Assembly: GCA_022711465.1 (NCBI GenBank)
Contig: JAKLEZ010000019.1
Coordinates: forward strand, 1 to 64,000
Direction: 5' to 3'
DNA: 64,000 nucleotides
Origin: Planctomycetota bacterium
Lineage (GTDB): Bacteria > Planctomycetota > Phycisphaerae > UBA1845 > PWPN01
In this document: piece after piece, positions 37,201 through 44,544 of the stretch
How positions within the stretch are numbered: the stretch's first letter is position 1
How the letters are laid out: every line of letters starts with the position of its first letter
Position numbers and translations under genes: made by a program
Notes under the pieces: generated by a model
The model's database searches: none
The model's input: only the letters and a program-made list of their open reading frames with translations
What the model was told of the DNA's origin: nothing

Positions 37201-38246
37201 AGGTTGAAGTCGCCGCCCTGGCCATTGGCCCCCGCCACGCGAACCAGATAGGTCTGCCCCTCCGTAGCGGCGAAGCTGACGCAGGAAGACGAACCGCCGC
37301 ACGGGGCACCATCGCAGTCGTTGTTGCAGGCCACTTCGGCAAGCCCCTCACAGGTCCCCGAGTAGACGGCCAGCACTGTGTCAAAGCCGGAACCGCATGT
37401 GCTGATCGTCGCAATCCCGGTACATGTGGCCGCGTAGCTGTACCACAAGTCGGGTGAACCTTCAGAGTTGCCGCAGGAAGCGTTGCCGTCCGGCGAGGCG
37501 CCCAACGTCGAGGAAGCCATAAGGCCGTCCGTGATCATGGCTGCACCGCCGCACGCGTCATTCGTCAACGGGTGCTGGCCGGTCTCAAACCGGACCAGCG
37601 ACCATTGGGAATCGGATGGGGCGTCGCCCCGGTCGTTGTCGCCAAAGTCCAGCCTCAGCATGCCGGGCACCTGATACCCCTGCCCGCGGGCCCGCGTCCC
37701 GATGGAGATGCCGTCGAGATAGAAAGTGACCCCACCCGCCCCGCCGTTGGCAGAGGGATCGTAGACGGTCTGGTAGGTGTGGTAGGCTGCGCTGGGGTCA
37801 ACGGAGCTGAGCCGCTCGAACGGGGCGGCGTTGCCGTCGATCACCCAAACACCGGTCTGCTCGGGCGCACCGACGACCAGATGCAGGTTCCACCAGTCGC
37901 CACCTTCAATGACGCCGAACGACGCTTCAAACACCATGTTGGCCGCGTTGACCTTCACCCGCACGGTGTAGGTCCAGCCGTCCGGGTCGGCGACGTCCGC
38001 CGAGGCAAGATCGTATAGATAGCGTTGTGCCGCCGCTGCGTTGGCCTGGATGCGCCAGAAAGGCTCGGAGTCGTCTCCAGGAGAGACGGTGCCACCCACG
38101 AGAGTGTAATCGTTGAACGTCCAGCCCTCGGCGGCCGGATCACTCGAGCCCACGTGTGACATCACGACGGCTGCAGGGCAAATCGCGCTGGCACCCAGGC
38201 AGGCCCACAGCGCGACGAGCCTCCACGAGAACAGGTGCGGATTCAT
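34257..38246 (-). CDS. Secreted repeat protein: two ~210-aa modules, five ~120-aa Cys repeats, EF-hand tail
   Basis: The 1329-residue exoprotein opens with a signal peptide (LVALWACLGASAICPAA). It then carries one ~210-residue module (SDPAAEGWTFNDYTLVGG), five repeats of ~120 residues, a further copy of the ~210-residue module and two EF-hand loops (DADGDVDQRDFGVYQLC, DADGDGDVDTTDFEEFQAC). Each repeat has the form DxC...GTT...SCG.S..SPDVWYSYT...TCGSGFDTVLSV...ELACNNDC...YLIRVAG. An insertion of ~190 residues (APYQ-less, beginning QQWATLYQELF) separates repeats 2 and 3. The repeats resemble pre-peptidase C-terminal-like beta-sandwiches. It is probably a surface or matrix protein; no catalytic motif is visible. 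Confidence 0.82.
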   Translation of the reverse strand: MNPHLFSWRLVALWACLGASAICPAAVVMSHVGSSDPAAEGWTFNDYTLVGGTVSPGDDSEPFWRIQANAAAAQRYLYDLASADVADPDGWTYTVRVKVNAANMVFEASFGVIEGGDWWNLHLVVGAPEQTGVWVIDGNAAPFERLSSVDPSAAYHTYQTVYDPSANGGAGGVTFYLDGISIGTRARGQGYQVPGMLRLDFGDNDRGDAPSDSQWSLVRFETGQHPLTNDACGGAAMITDGLMASSTLGASPDGNASCGNSEGSPDLWYSYAATCTGIATISTCGSGFDTVLAVYSGTCEGLAEVACNNDCDGAPCGGSSSCVSFAATEGQTYLVRVAGANGQGGDFNLKVQCGVPDNDTCALAEVVGLGSVVGTTLGASADGSGSCGSSNGSPDVWYAYTSPVNGTLRIDTCGPTFDAVVSVLDGCGGAELACNNDCEGAPCSGPGSCLSVAVAKDRTYLIRVAGAAGAKGDFTLSLEDDSAQQWATLYQELFATSGIKRPLDFAGWSWINESGIEYIPTLDSNPGISHVGGAALPPEGSVNSNPALPDGLSGYIYVGDPYPDTYGLLYTQEYLVRRGGEARLRFSWAGLSSPVTSARLALRVGSTWYASDPAIPGELANWSRVGPLDPDALQWRALDYTPGTSMVLGAAVMLPAGDITAFGLLIDGVDATTRGDYRLDNFRVEGVQYADACASALPITDGTTYGSTAFATPGGTASCGSSEGSADVWYAYTAASTGQLTVDSCGSSFDTVLSVRASCDGAELGCSDNACGSGSRLMLPVQKDATYYIRVSGANGTGGAFVLHVGTGTVPNDECANAQVVVDGLTTGTTLAASNDGTASCGDSNASPDVWYSYTAVCNAPLEINTCGSGFDTVLSVLDGCGGNELACNDDACGRQSRVEIPATTVGTHYLIRVSGNGYSQGDVKLNVICKTPPPNDHCVDAVALAAVGVTHGTTTYATSDGDASCGDSYGSPDVWYGLTVPKSGQLKVKVASAEFSPVVSIHQPATCPGDLENEVGCGTPALSLRVTEGTSYLIRVAGAGGSSGAFELDISYGTVIIEHIGLSDPATEGWTLNDYTGVGGITGPSSDGEDSWRIRANAGAAQRYLYTLGTSDVSDPRGWTYTARVKANAASQVWESSFGVIEGGDWWSLSLVPGSPETRGVFLVNPNYGAGPRVSEIDPSAAFHTYQIISDPAVNGGAGGVTYYLDGVPIATQARGEVPQVGGMTRLDFGDNDSTSAGSDSQWSLVRFEIGNSALCPRPFADTDADGDVDQRDFGVYQLCFAGGGGGILGGCRCFDADGDGDVDTTDFEEFQACFSGPAVPADPACND

Positions 38247-38285
38247 CTTCCTTGGCCTCCTTCGTTTCGATGGTCGATCAGCGGC

Positions 38286-39425
38286 TCATGAACCGCCACG
38301 AACCCTCCCCTCATCGGAGGGCAGGGTGGATTCTCTCTCGATCAGACTGGATTCGACCAATTCCCTGCGCGCCACCACCCTGGGCCGGATCATCGATTCG
38401 GCCAGCAGCTGGGCCGCCTGACAACCCAGCTCCTCAATGGACTTCACGCCAACCGAGGTGATTTCCGGGTGAACATGGGTGTACGCTGAGGAATGGTGGT
38501 ACCCGATGAGTTCGACCTGCTCGGGGATCGGAATGTCACGTCGGGCAGCAACCTTGACTACCGCCATCGCCAGCGGCGGACGCACCGCCAGAATGCCGAG
38601 CGGTCCAGCAGCGTTCTGCAACAGCTGGTCGATCGCCGTCTCGTAGGCCCGCGGATCATTCGGAACCGAGCAGGTGCATTCGTCCCAGGAAGGATAGCGC
38701 CCGCAAAGCTCGCGAGCTGCCTGGCGCACACCGTTGATCAACTCCGCTTCCCCACCCACCAGCCCGCGCGAAAAGAGCACTACAGCCCGCTTCCGGTGAC
38801 ACAGCAGCCGACCCGCCGTGTAGCCAACATGCCTTATGTCCTCGTCGACAGACGGCAGATTCAGCTCCGGGTCGACGTGACCAAGCACGACGCTCGCAAC
38901 TCGTCTCTGGTGAAAGACAAGCTTGGATTGCGAAGGCAGGCCGGCCAACAGATAGCCCGTTTCACACGACAACTGCTCGTGTTCCTCGAGCAGACGTTCC
39001 ACCCGCTGCACGCCGGCATCCACGTCAACCGCTACCTGCCGGACCTCGCACGCACCGAACGCGCCCGCGAAACCTCGCTCCAACTCGCGAACTTGGTCCT
39101 CGCCACCAAACCGGCGGTCCAGCGAGGTGAGCATGAAGATGATCGGCGGAGGCTCGACGGCCATGCGCGCCCGGGCACACTCGGCCGCGCCAGAGGCAAT
39201 CCATAGCTTGCCACCATTGGCCCGACGCGCGGCCCAGCCCTCACGCTCAATCTGCTTGAGAGCTTGGCGAACGGCAAACTGGCCAACACCTTTCTCTTCA
39301 ATCAACTCGCGAATGGACGGAAGCGGATCACCCACCCCAAGATGGCCAACGACAACCAGTCGGCGAAGCTCCCGAACCAGCCGCATGGAGGCCGCAGCAC
39401 CTTCTCGTCTGGGAATATCAATCAT
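38286..39425 (-). CDS. GntR-type HTH regulator with LacI-like periplasmic-binding sensor domain
   Basis: The 379-residue protein has an N-terminal winged helix of GntR type (GDPLPSIRELIEEKGVGQFAVRQALKQ), then a LacI/PBP1-like ligand domain (AGYLLAGLPSQ-type region, VDEDIRHVGYTAGRLLCHR, LGILAVRPPLA, IPEQVELIGYHHS, ITSVGVKSIEELGCQAAQLL). This combination is known from sugar-responsive regulators such as AraR-like proteins. It sits just upstream of the secreted repeat-protein genes on the same strand and is divergent from the prepilin/sialidase operon, so it may control either or both; that is inference. Confidence 0.85.
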   Translation of the reverse strand: MIDIPRREGAAASMRLVRELRRLVVVGHLGVGDPLPSIRELIEEKGVGQFAVRQALKQIEREGWAARRANGGKLWIASGAAECARARMAVEPPPIIFMLTSLDRRFGGEDQVRELERGFAGAFGACEVRQVAVDVDAGVQRVERLLEEHEQLSCETGYLLAGLPSQSKLVFHQRRVASVVLGHVDPELNLPSVDEDIRHVGYTAGRLLCHRKRAVVLFSRGLVGGEAELINGVRQAARELCGRYPSWDECTCSVPNDPRAYETAIDQLLQNAAGPLGILAVRPPLAMAVVKVAARRDIPIPEQVELIGYHHSSAYTHVHPEITSVGVKSIEELGCQAAQLLAESMIRPRVVARRELVESSLIERESTLPSDEGRVRGGS

Positions 39426-39858
39426 GCTTCAGCCCAGAGCAACCGCCAACCGCCTCAGCCAGAATGTGCCATCCAATCGGCAGGTGTGAGTGAGCCGTTG
39501 GCTTTTCATGTACTTAGTTAAACAGAACTCGAGATGCTTGTCAATGCCCCGACCGTCAGATTCACGGCTGGCTTACCAGGCAGACTAAGATCGACGTTAG
39601 TACCTACAATAAAAGCGTTTATGAGTTGTGTAGAGGCATGCGCGGATCCGTGCACGCTTCCCCAGCCGGACCATTCGTCAAGGCCATTGACACGGAAACC
39701 AGGTCCTATTACCATTGTTTGCGTAGTTGCCTACACGAGCCTGGTCTCGTGGGCGCAACCTGTACCCCCCGCACTCAGGCCGGTGACTCCGACCGAGGTG
39801 GGAGGGGCATACACATGTCGTCAGTCGACCAATGAGGGCTTCCGCGGGAGGTCTTGCG
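39426..39858. promoter_or_regulatory. Divergent intergenic region between GntR/LacI-type regulator and plus-strand sialidase-type cluster
   Basis: No gene is supported in this interval. It contains two AT-rich pockets in otherwise GC-rich DNA (about 39500-39535 and 39595-39635) that are likely promoter regions. A quasi-palindrome TTAGTTAA at 39514-39521 is a candidate operator half-pair for the adjacent regulator, but the site is unproven. GGGAGG precedes the prepilin start. Confidence 0.4.
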
Positions 39859-40731
39859 ATGAACCCATCCGTCCCCAGAACAACCGTGAGCCATGCCGCC
39901 CGGAACCTTCGCTTCCCTACCCGGGCGGGTTTCACGCTGATCGAGGTCTTGGTGGTGGTCGCCATTATCGCCCTCCTCATCACCGTCCTGCTCCCCTCTC
40001 TCAGCCGGGCTCGCCGCCAGGCACGGGTGGTAACCTGCAGCAGCGGCATCTCCCAGATCGTCAAGGGCCTGATGGTCTACGCCGCGGAAAGCAAAGGAAA
40101 GTACCCCACGCGCGGCGCCAACTACCCCAACCAGGTCCAGTACAACCGCACCGCTCAACCGGACATACGCAGGTTCCTGTACCTCAAGGCGGCCAACAAG
40201 CACGCGGCAATCCTCTGGTGCCCGCTCATCAAGTCAACGTACTACTTCCAGCCGGCGAATAGCACCGAGAATCTCCCGGATGAGGAGGATCGCAGCCTGT
40301 GGTCCAAGGTCTTCTTCGTCGCGGATGTATCCCGAGGCTACGGCGGCAACCCCAGCTATATGATGGGCTACAACCTCTTCGCAGGGATGCGGGCGGGCGA
40401 TTACTCCGGCCCCTACTTCTGGGCCGAGTCAGGCAATCGCAGCAGGGATCATGAGCCCCAGGACGCTGGGTATTCCCAGGACGTCATTGTCGCCGACGTC
40501 AACGAGTCCTGGCCCGCGGAGGGTTGGTCCACACCGCTGAAGCCCTACCGCAGCTTCCATTCCGAAAACCCCGAGGCGACTCCTTACCAGTTGCTCGACG
40601 TTCCCGCAACCCGATTCATGGATAGCAATGCAGGCTTCGGTGACGGCCATGTCGAAACGCGCCGGAAGATCAAGAACTACGTGGGCCGCGGCGGATACGG
40701 TAGTCAGGCCACCGGAGCTTACAGTTACTAG
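39859..40731 (+). CDS. Type II secretion-like prepilin protein with H-x-DG element
   Basis: The 290-residue protein has a class III prepilin signal: a basic leader ending RAG, then FTLIEVLVVVAIIALLITVL, which is cut after Gly and N-methylated by a prepilin peptidase in the family. The body has the planctomycete pseudopilin features, including ARRQARVVTCSSGISQI and a late GFGDGHVETRR element. Many such proteins occur per planctomycete genome, generally with unknown cargo. ATG at 39859 follows GGGAGG. It is the first gene of the dense plus-strand run. Confidence 0.87.
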   Translation: MNPSVPRTTVSHAARNLRFPTRAGFTLIEVLVVVAIIALLITVLLPSLSRARRQARVVTCSSGISQIVKGLMVYAAESKGKYPTRGANYPNQVQYNRTAQPDIRRFLYLKAANKHAAILWCPLIKSTYYFQPANSTENLPDEEDRSLWSKVFFVADVSRGYGGNPSYMMGYNLFAGMRAGDYSGPYFWAESGNRSRDHEPQDAGYSQDVIVADVNESWPAEGWSTPLKPYRSFHSENPEATPYQLLDVPATRFMDSNAGFGDGHVETRRKIKNYVGRGGYGSQATGAYSY

Positions 40732-40740
40732 AGATCGAGC

Positions 40741-41139
40741 ATGAGGTCCCTCCCAACAGCGATGTCCTGTCTCGCCTGGCTGCTGTGCCTCCCATGGCTC
40801 GCGCCCCTCACGGGCTGCAGAAAGACCGACCCGAATGACCGCAAAATCACCACCCAGGTCGTCGGAACATGGTCAAGACCGCTGCCTCTGGGTGCAGGCG
40901 AGGGCCGCGAGGAAGTGATCGAGTTCAAAGCCAACGGAACTTGCGTGTCCCGAATTGGCGAAAAAACCCAGACAGGCAAGTGGCGAATTGAAGGGGGTAA
41001 GATCGTCCTCGGCAAGAATCCGCCGCTGAGCATTCGCAGATTGAGCGAGGAGGAGTTTTCCTTCGGAAACGGCGAGGTGCCCACGCATTTGACCCGCAAG
41101 CGCGCTTCCCCTCACCCCCCTGGCGGAGAGAAAGGCTGA
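40741..41139 (+). CDS. Small lipoprotein, lipocalin-like size
   Basis: The 132-residue product has a signal peptide ending in the lipobox LTGC and a short beta-rich domain (VVGTWSRPLP, EEVIEFKANGTCVSRIG, QTGKWRIEGGKIVL) resembling small lipocalin-like or extracellular beta-barrel proteins. Its function is unknown. It is nine bases downstream of the prepilin gene and four bases upstream of the aldolase gene, so it is almost certainly co-transcribed with them. Confidence 0.75.
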   Translation: MRSLPTAMSCLAWLLCLPWLAPLTGCRKTDPNDRKITTQVVGTWSRPLPLGAGEGREEVIEFKANGTCVSRIGEKTQTGKWRIEGGKIVLGKNPPLSIRRLSEEEFSFGNGEVPTHLTRKRASPHPPGGEKG

Positions 41140-41143
41140 TTCT

Positions 41144-42061
41144 GTGGCCAAGCGCTATCCGCCCGTCATCCTCGCCACATGCGTGGTGCCCTGGAAATCG
41201 GACTGGACACTCGACGACGCGCTTTTCCGCCAGGAAATCAGGCTCCTGCGCGACAATCTGACCCGCCACCTGTATGTGTTCGGTACTGCCGGCGAAGGGT
41301 ACGCGGTCAGCGACCGCCAGTTCGACGCGATCGTGGACTTGTTCCGGCAGGAGATGCCCGGACCCGAGAATCACCCGATGGTCGGAGTCATCAGCCTCTC
41401 CCTGTCGACCATGATCGAGCGCATCGAGCGATGCCGCGATTCGGGCATCACGAGGTTCCAAGTCTCCCTGCCGAGTTGGGGGCGATTGACGGACCGGGAG
41501 GTCGCTGTTTTCTTCCATGAGGTCTGTGACCGGTTTCCCTCCTGCCGTTTCATGCACTACAACCTGCCGAGAAGCGGACGAGTCTTGACCGGTGATGACT
41601 ACGCCAGGCTGTCGGCGGATCACCCTAATCTCGTGGCAGTCAAATATGGCGGAGGTCCGGACCGCGCCGGCCGCATGGATATGCTCCAAAAAGCCCCCGC
41701 CCTCCAGTTTTTCTTCACCGAGCAGGGTTACGCCGAATGTCGGGACGAGGCCGAGTGCGGCCTCCTGATCTCGCTGGCACTCTGCCATTTCGCCATGGCC
41801 AGGAGATTTCTCAACGCTCGCGGCAGCGAGTTGAGGCTATTGAGCGAGGAACTGGCCTTTCTGGGCAAGGCCCTCGAGCAAGCGGTCGGAGAAGAGGGAC
41901 ACATCGACGGCGCCTTCGACAAGGTGCTCATCAGGCTCCACTTGCCCCAGTTTTCTCTGCGCCTTCTGCCTCCCTACGCCTTTGCGGGCGACACGTGCAT
42001 GGAAACCTTTCGGAGCCGAATACCGGCGAACTGGAGGACCTCGACGGATGAAGGAAGCTGA
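41144..42061 (+). CDS. DHDPS/N-acetylneuraminate lyase-family aldolase
   Basis: The 305-residue (beta/alpha)8 enzyme belongs to the class I pyruvate-aldolase superfamily. The Schiff-base lysine is K167 (NLVAVKYGG) and the catalytic tyrosine is Y139 (FMHYNLP). The carboxylate-binding loop reads FGTAGEGYAVS in place of the GSTGE form. Family members cleave or form N-acetylneuraminate, dihydrodipicolinate or sugar-acid intermediates. The surrounding BNR and symporter genes make a sugar-acid or sialic-acid-like substrate plausible, but this is inference. The start is GTG at 41144. The gene overlaps the next by 14 bases. Confidence 0.85.
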   Translation: MAKRYPPVILATCVVPWKSDWTLDDALFRQEIRLLRDNLTRHLYVFGTAGEGYAVSDRQFDAIVDLFRQEMPGPENHPMVGVISLSLSTMIERIERCRDSGITRFQVSLPSWGRLTDREVAVFFHEVCDRFPSCRFMHYNLPRSGRVLTGDDYARLSADHPNLVAVKYGGGPDRAGRMDMLQKAPALQFFFTEQGYAECRDEAECGLLISLALCHFAMARRFLNARGSELRLLSEELAFLGKALEQAVGEEGHIDGAFDKVLIRLHLPQFSLRLLPPYAFAGDTCMETFRSRIPANWRTSTDEGS

Positions 42062-42791
42062 ACCGGCAGACACCTCCCGGAATCGGACTGAGCCGCCGCA
42101 GCCGGTGCTCGCCCGCAGAGGGCCTTGTGGCCAGCGCGATCGTTGCCTGCATCTCCTCGCCGTGCAGGCTGCAGAGGCCCTCGCCGTCGTCGTACTGCTT
42201 CTTCACACGCCAAGTGCCGCCCAGACTCCCCACTCGGTGCCACAGGTGCTCGAGAGATTTGTCGCCATCGACAACGTCTGCGCATGGCCCAATCTGACGT
42301 TGCTCAAGGACGGCACCATCGCCGCGGTGATCTACAACCGTCCAAGCCACCTTGTGATGGAGGGCGGCGTTGAGTGCTGGGGCAGCACGGACGACGGGCG
42401 AAGCTGGAAGAAGCGAGGTCAGGCAGCACCACCCGAGCCCAGAACCGCGAGGGCCAATGTTGCGGCCGGCCTTGCTCACAACGGTGATCTGATTGTGCTC
42501 TCCTCCGGCTGGGGATACGCCCCGCTTTTTCGCGATCGGCGATTGCCCCCCTGGGTCAGCCGCTCTTCGGACGGCGGCAGGAACTGGCGAATCAACCGGG
42601 ATCGTGACGCCGTCGTGTTTCCTGCAGGTGCAGATTACGACGATCGCGGCGAACGAATGATCAAACCGTTTGGCGATATTGTCGCCCTGCCCGACGGGCG
42701 GCTTGCAGCCAGTCTCTACCACGACTACTGCAGCGGAATCCCACAACATGGGCGCTATCACATGGGGGTCGTCAGATGGAGATTTCCATGA
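42048..42791 (+). CDS. Short BNR/sialidase-like protein, probably C-terminally truncated
   Basis: The 247-residue product has a hydrophobic export segment (ALAVVVLLLHTPSAAQ) after a long basic leader, then a propeller-like start (NVCAWPNLTLLKDGTIAAVIYNRPSH) with two Asp-boxes (STDDGRSW, SSDGGRNW) and FGDIVALPDGRLAASLYHD. It stops after about half a sialidase-sized propeller. Full-length relatives normally have five or six blades, so it is either a truncated paralog or a half-propeller partner. GGAGG precedes the ATG at 42048, and its TGA overlaps the next ATG (ATGA), so the truncation is compatible with coupled translation. Confidence 0.7.
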   Translation: MKEAEPADTSRNRTEPPQPVLARRGPCGQRDRCLHLLAVQAAEALAVVVLLLHTPSAAQTPHSVPQVLERFVAIDNVCAWPNLTLLKDGTIAAVIYNRPSHLVMEGGVECWGSTDDGRSWKKRGQAAPPEPRTARANVAAGLAHNGDLIVLSSGWGYAPLFRDRRLPPWVSRSSDGGRNWRINRDRDAVVFPAGADYDDRGERMIKPFGDIVALPDGRLAASLYHDYCSGIPQHGRYHMGVVRWRFP

Positions 42792-44503
42792 CCGGTTTCA
42801 GACGCGACGTTCGCAACGCGGACCAATCAAGGAGGTGGAGTGGTCTCTGTCTGCTGGTTCTGGCAGGCCTTGCGATTCCACCTCGCGTTCTGCGGGCTGA
42901 GGAACTCAGCGATGCACCGCTCATCCCCCCCACCGCCGCCTGGACGTTCCTGGGTGGGAGCTGGACGATCAGCCATGGGAGCCTCGAGCAGACCGACGAT
43001 TCCGGCCAGCCCCAGGCAGTCTACCGCGGCGCCTCCGTCGCGGATCCGACATTGCAGGTACGCTTCCGGGTCAATCGTGCCGGCAACGGCGTGCAGGCGG
43101 CAGGCTTGATCCTGAACGCGCAAGACTCGGCCCGCGGCTACTTCATCCACTTCGATACGCGCTTCGACCAGGTCATCCTTTTCCGCGGCGACATCATGGC
43201 CGACGGCAACGAGATCACTCGAAAGAACCAGATCGCCATGGACCCCGATCGCTGGTACACCGCTCGCGTCCAAGTCCGCGCCGGGCGGATTGAGGTCTAC
43301 CTGGACCACAAGCTCTTGCTCACCGCAAACGATCGCACCTACGCCGAGGGCCTCGTCGGCCTGTATACCAGTCAGGGCTCCGTGGAGTTCTCAGACCTGA
43401 AAGTCACCGGAGAACGGGCGGCGGCCACAAGCCAGTGGAACATCAAATCCGCCCGCATGAGCGTCGCCACCGACCAGGAACTGGCCACCATCCTCGAACC
43501 GCAACGCGTCTTGTGCAGGCAGGGCTACATTGGATGGCCCTCGATCGCCCTGGCCCCCAACGGCGATCTGATCGCCGCTTTCTCCGGCGACCGCACCGGC
43601 CACATCTCCGAGGACGGCAAGACCCAGATCAGTCGAAGCTCCAACAGCGGCAAGACATGGAGTCCAGCCATCACGATCCAGGACCTGCGCATCGACGATC
43701 GCGATGCCGGTATTATCTGTACCGCCAAGGGAACGATGCTGGTGAGCTGGTTTACCGGGCCTCCTTACGGAACGGACCGGCAGGGCCACTATGTCATCCG
43801 TTCCACCGACAACGGCAAGACCTGGGGGCAGCCGATTCGCACGCCGGTCACGACGCCGCACGGCCCCATCCAACTCAGCGACGGCCGGCTCCTCTTCATG
43901 GGCCAGCGGCCGCATTCCTCGCATACGACACCCAAGGACTACAACGGCACGCCGGATGGCTCGCCTCACAAGGTCTCGATTTCCGAGTCGCGCGACGACG
44001 GCCTGACCTGGAAGATCATCGCGGACTTCCCCGTGCCCGCAGGCGACCGCATGCTCTCCTACGATGAAGTCCATGCGGTGGAAACATCTCCTGGCAGACT
44101 CGTGGCCTTGTTCCGGGACTGCAATCCACCGGATCAGCTCCGCCAATCTGAAAGCGCCGACGGCGGCGCGACTTGGTCGGTACCGCACACGACCCCGATG
44201 CAGGGTCATCCACCACACGTGATCCGATTGAGGAACGGCTGGCTGCTGGCGGTGTACGCCCGACGACGCCCACCGTTCGGCCAGTATGCGTGCATCAGCC
44301 GCGACCTCGGCGGAACATGGGACGTCAAGAAGGAGATCAAGCTCGCGGCCGCCTTCGAGGGCGATATGGGGTACCCTGCATCCGTCCAGATTAAGGACGG
44401 GTCAATCTGGACGGTTTACTACCAGGCAGAACGGCCGGGCGAGCCGCCGGCCCTGATGGGCACCCATTGGACACTGAAGGACGTGCCCGCCACGAGCCGA
44501 TGA
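42788..44503 (+). CDS. Secreted BNR sialidase-like enzyme with N-terminal concanavalin-like domain
   Basis: The 571-residue exoprotein begins with a signal peptide (LCLLVLAGLAIPPRVLRAEE), then a ~190-residue beta-sandwich (PTAAWTFLGGSWTI to VEFSDLKVTG) of the DUF1080/LamG kind. A propeller with five Asp-boxes follows (SSNSGKTW, STDNGKTW, SRDDGLTW, SADGGATW, SRDLGGTW). The domain is closely similar to that of the protein at 30633-33299, with shared segments such as GTMLVSWFTGPPYGT and TPVTTPHGPIQL. The RIP site reads IGWPSIA. It is likely to trim terminal sugars from extracellular glycans. ATG 42788 is preceded by GGAG and overlaps the previous stop. Confidence 0.85.
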   Translation: MTGFRRDVRNADQSRRWSGLCLLVLAGLAIPPRVLRAEELSDAPLIPPTAAWTFLGGSWTISHGSLEQTDDSGQPQAVYRGASVADPTLQVRFRVNRAGNGVQAAGLILNAQDSARGYFIHFDTRFDQVILFRGDIMADGNEITRKNQIAMDPDRWYTARVQVRAGRIEVYLDHKLLLTANDRTYAEGLVGLYTSQGSVEFSDLKVTGERAAATSQWNIKSARMSVATDQELATILEPQRVLCRQGYIGWPSIALAPNGDLIAAFSGDRTGHISEDGKTQISRSSNSGKTWSPAITIQDLRIDDRDAGIICTAKGTMLVSWFTGPPYGTDRQGHYVIRSTDNGKTWGQPIRTPVTTPHGPIQLSDGRLLFMGQRPHSSHTTPKDYNGTPDGSPHKVSISESRDDGLTWKIIADFPVPAGDRMLSYDEVHAVETSPGRLVALFRDCNPPDQLRQSESADGGATWSVPHTTPMQGHPPHVIRLRNGWLLAVYARRRPPFGQYACISRDLGGTWDVKKEIKLAAAFEGDMGYPASVQIKDGSIWTVYYQAERPGEPPALMGTHWTLKDVPATSR

Positions 44504-44544
44504 GGCTGGACGGCGCGAGAATCAGGCTCCTGCAGGGAAACCAC

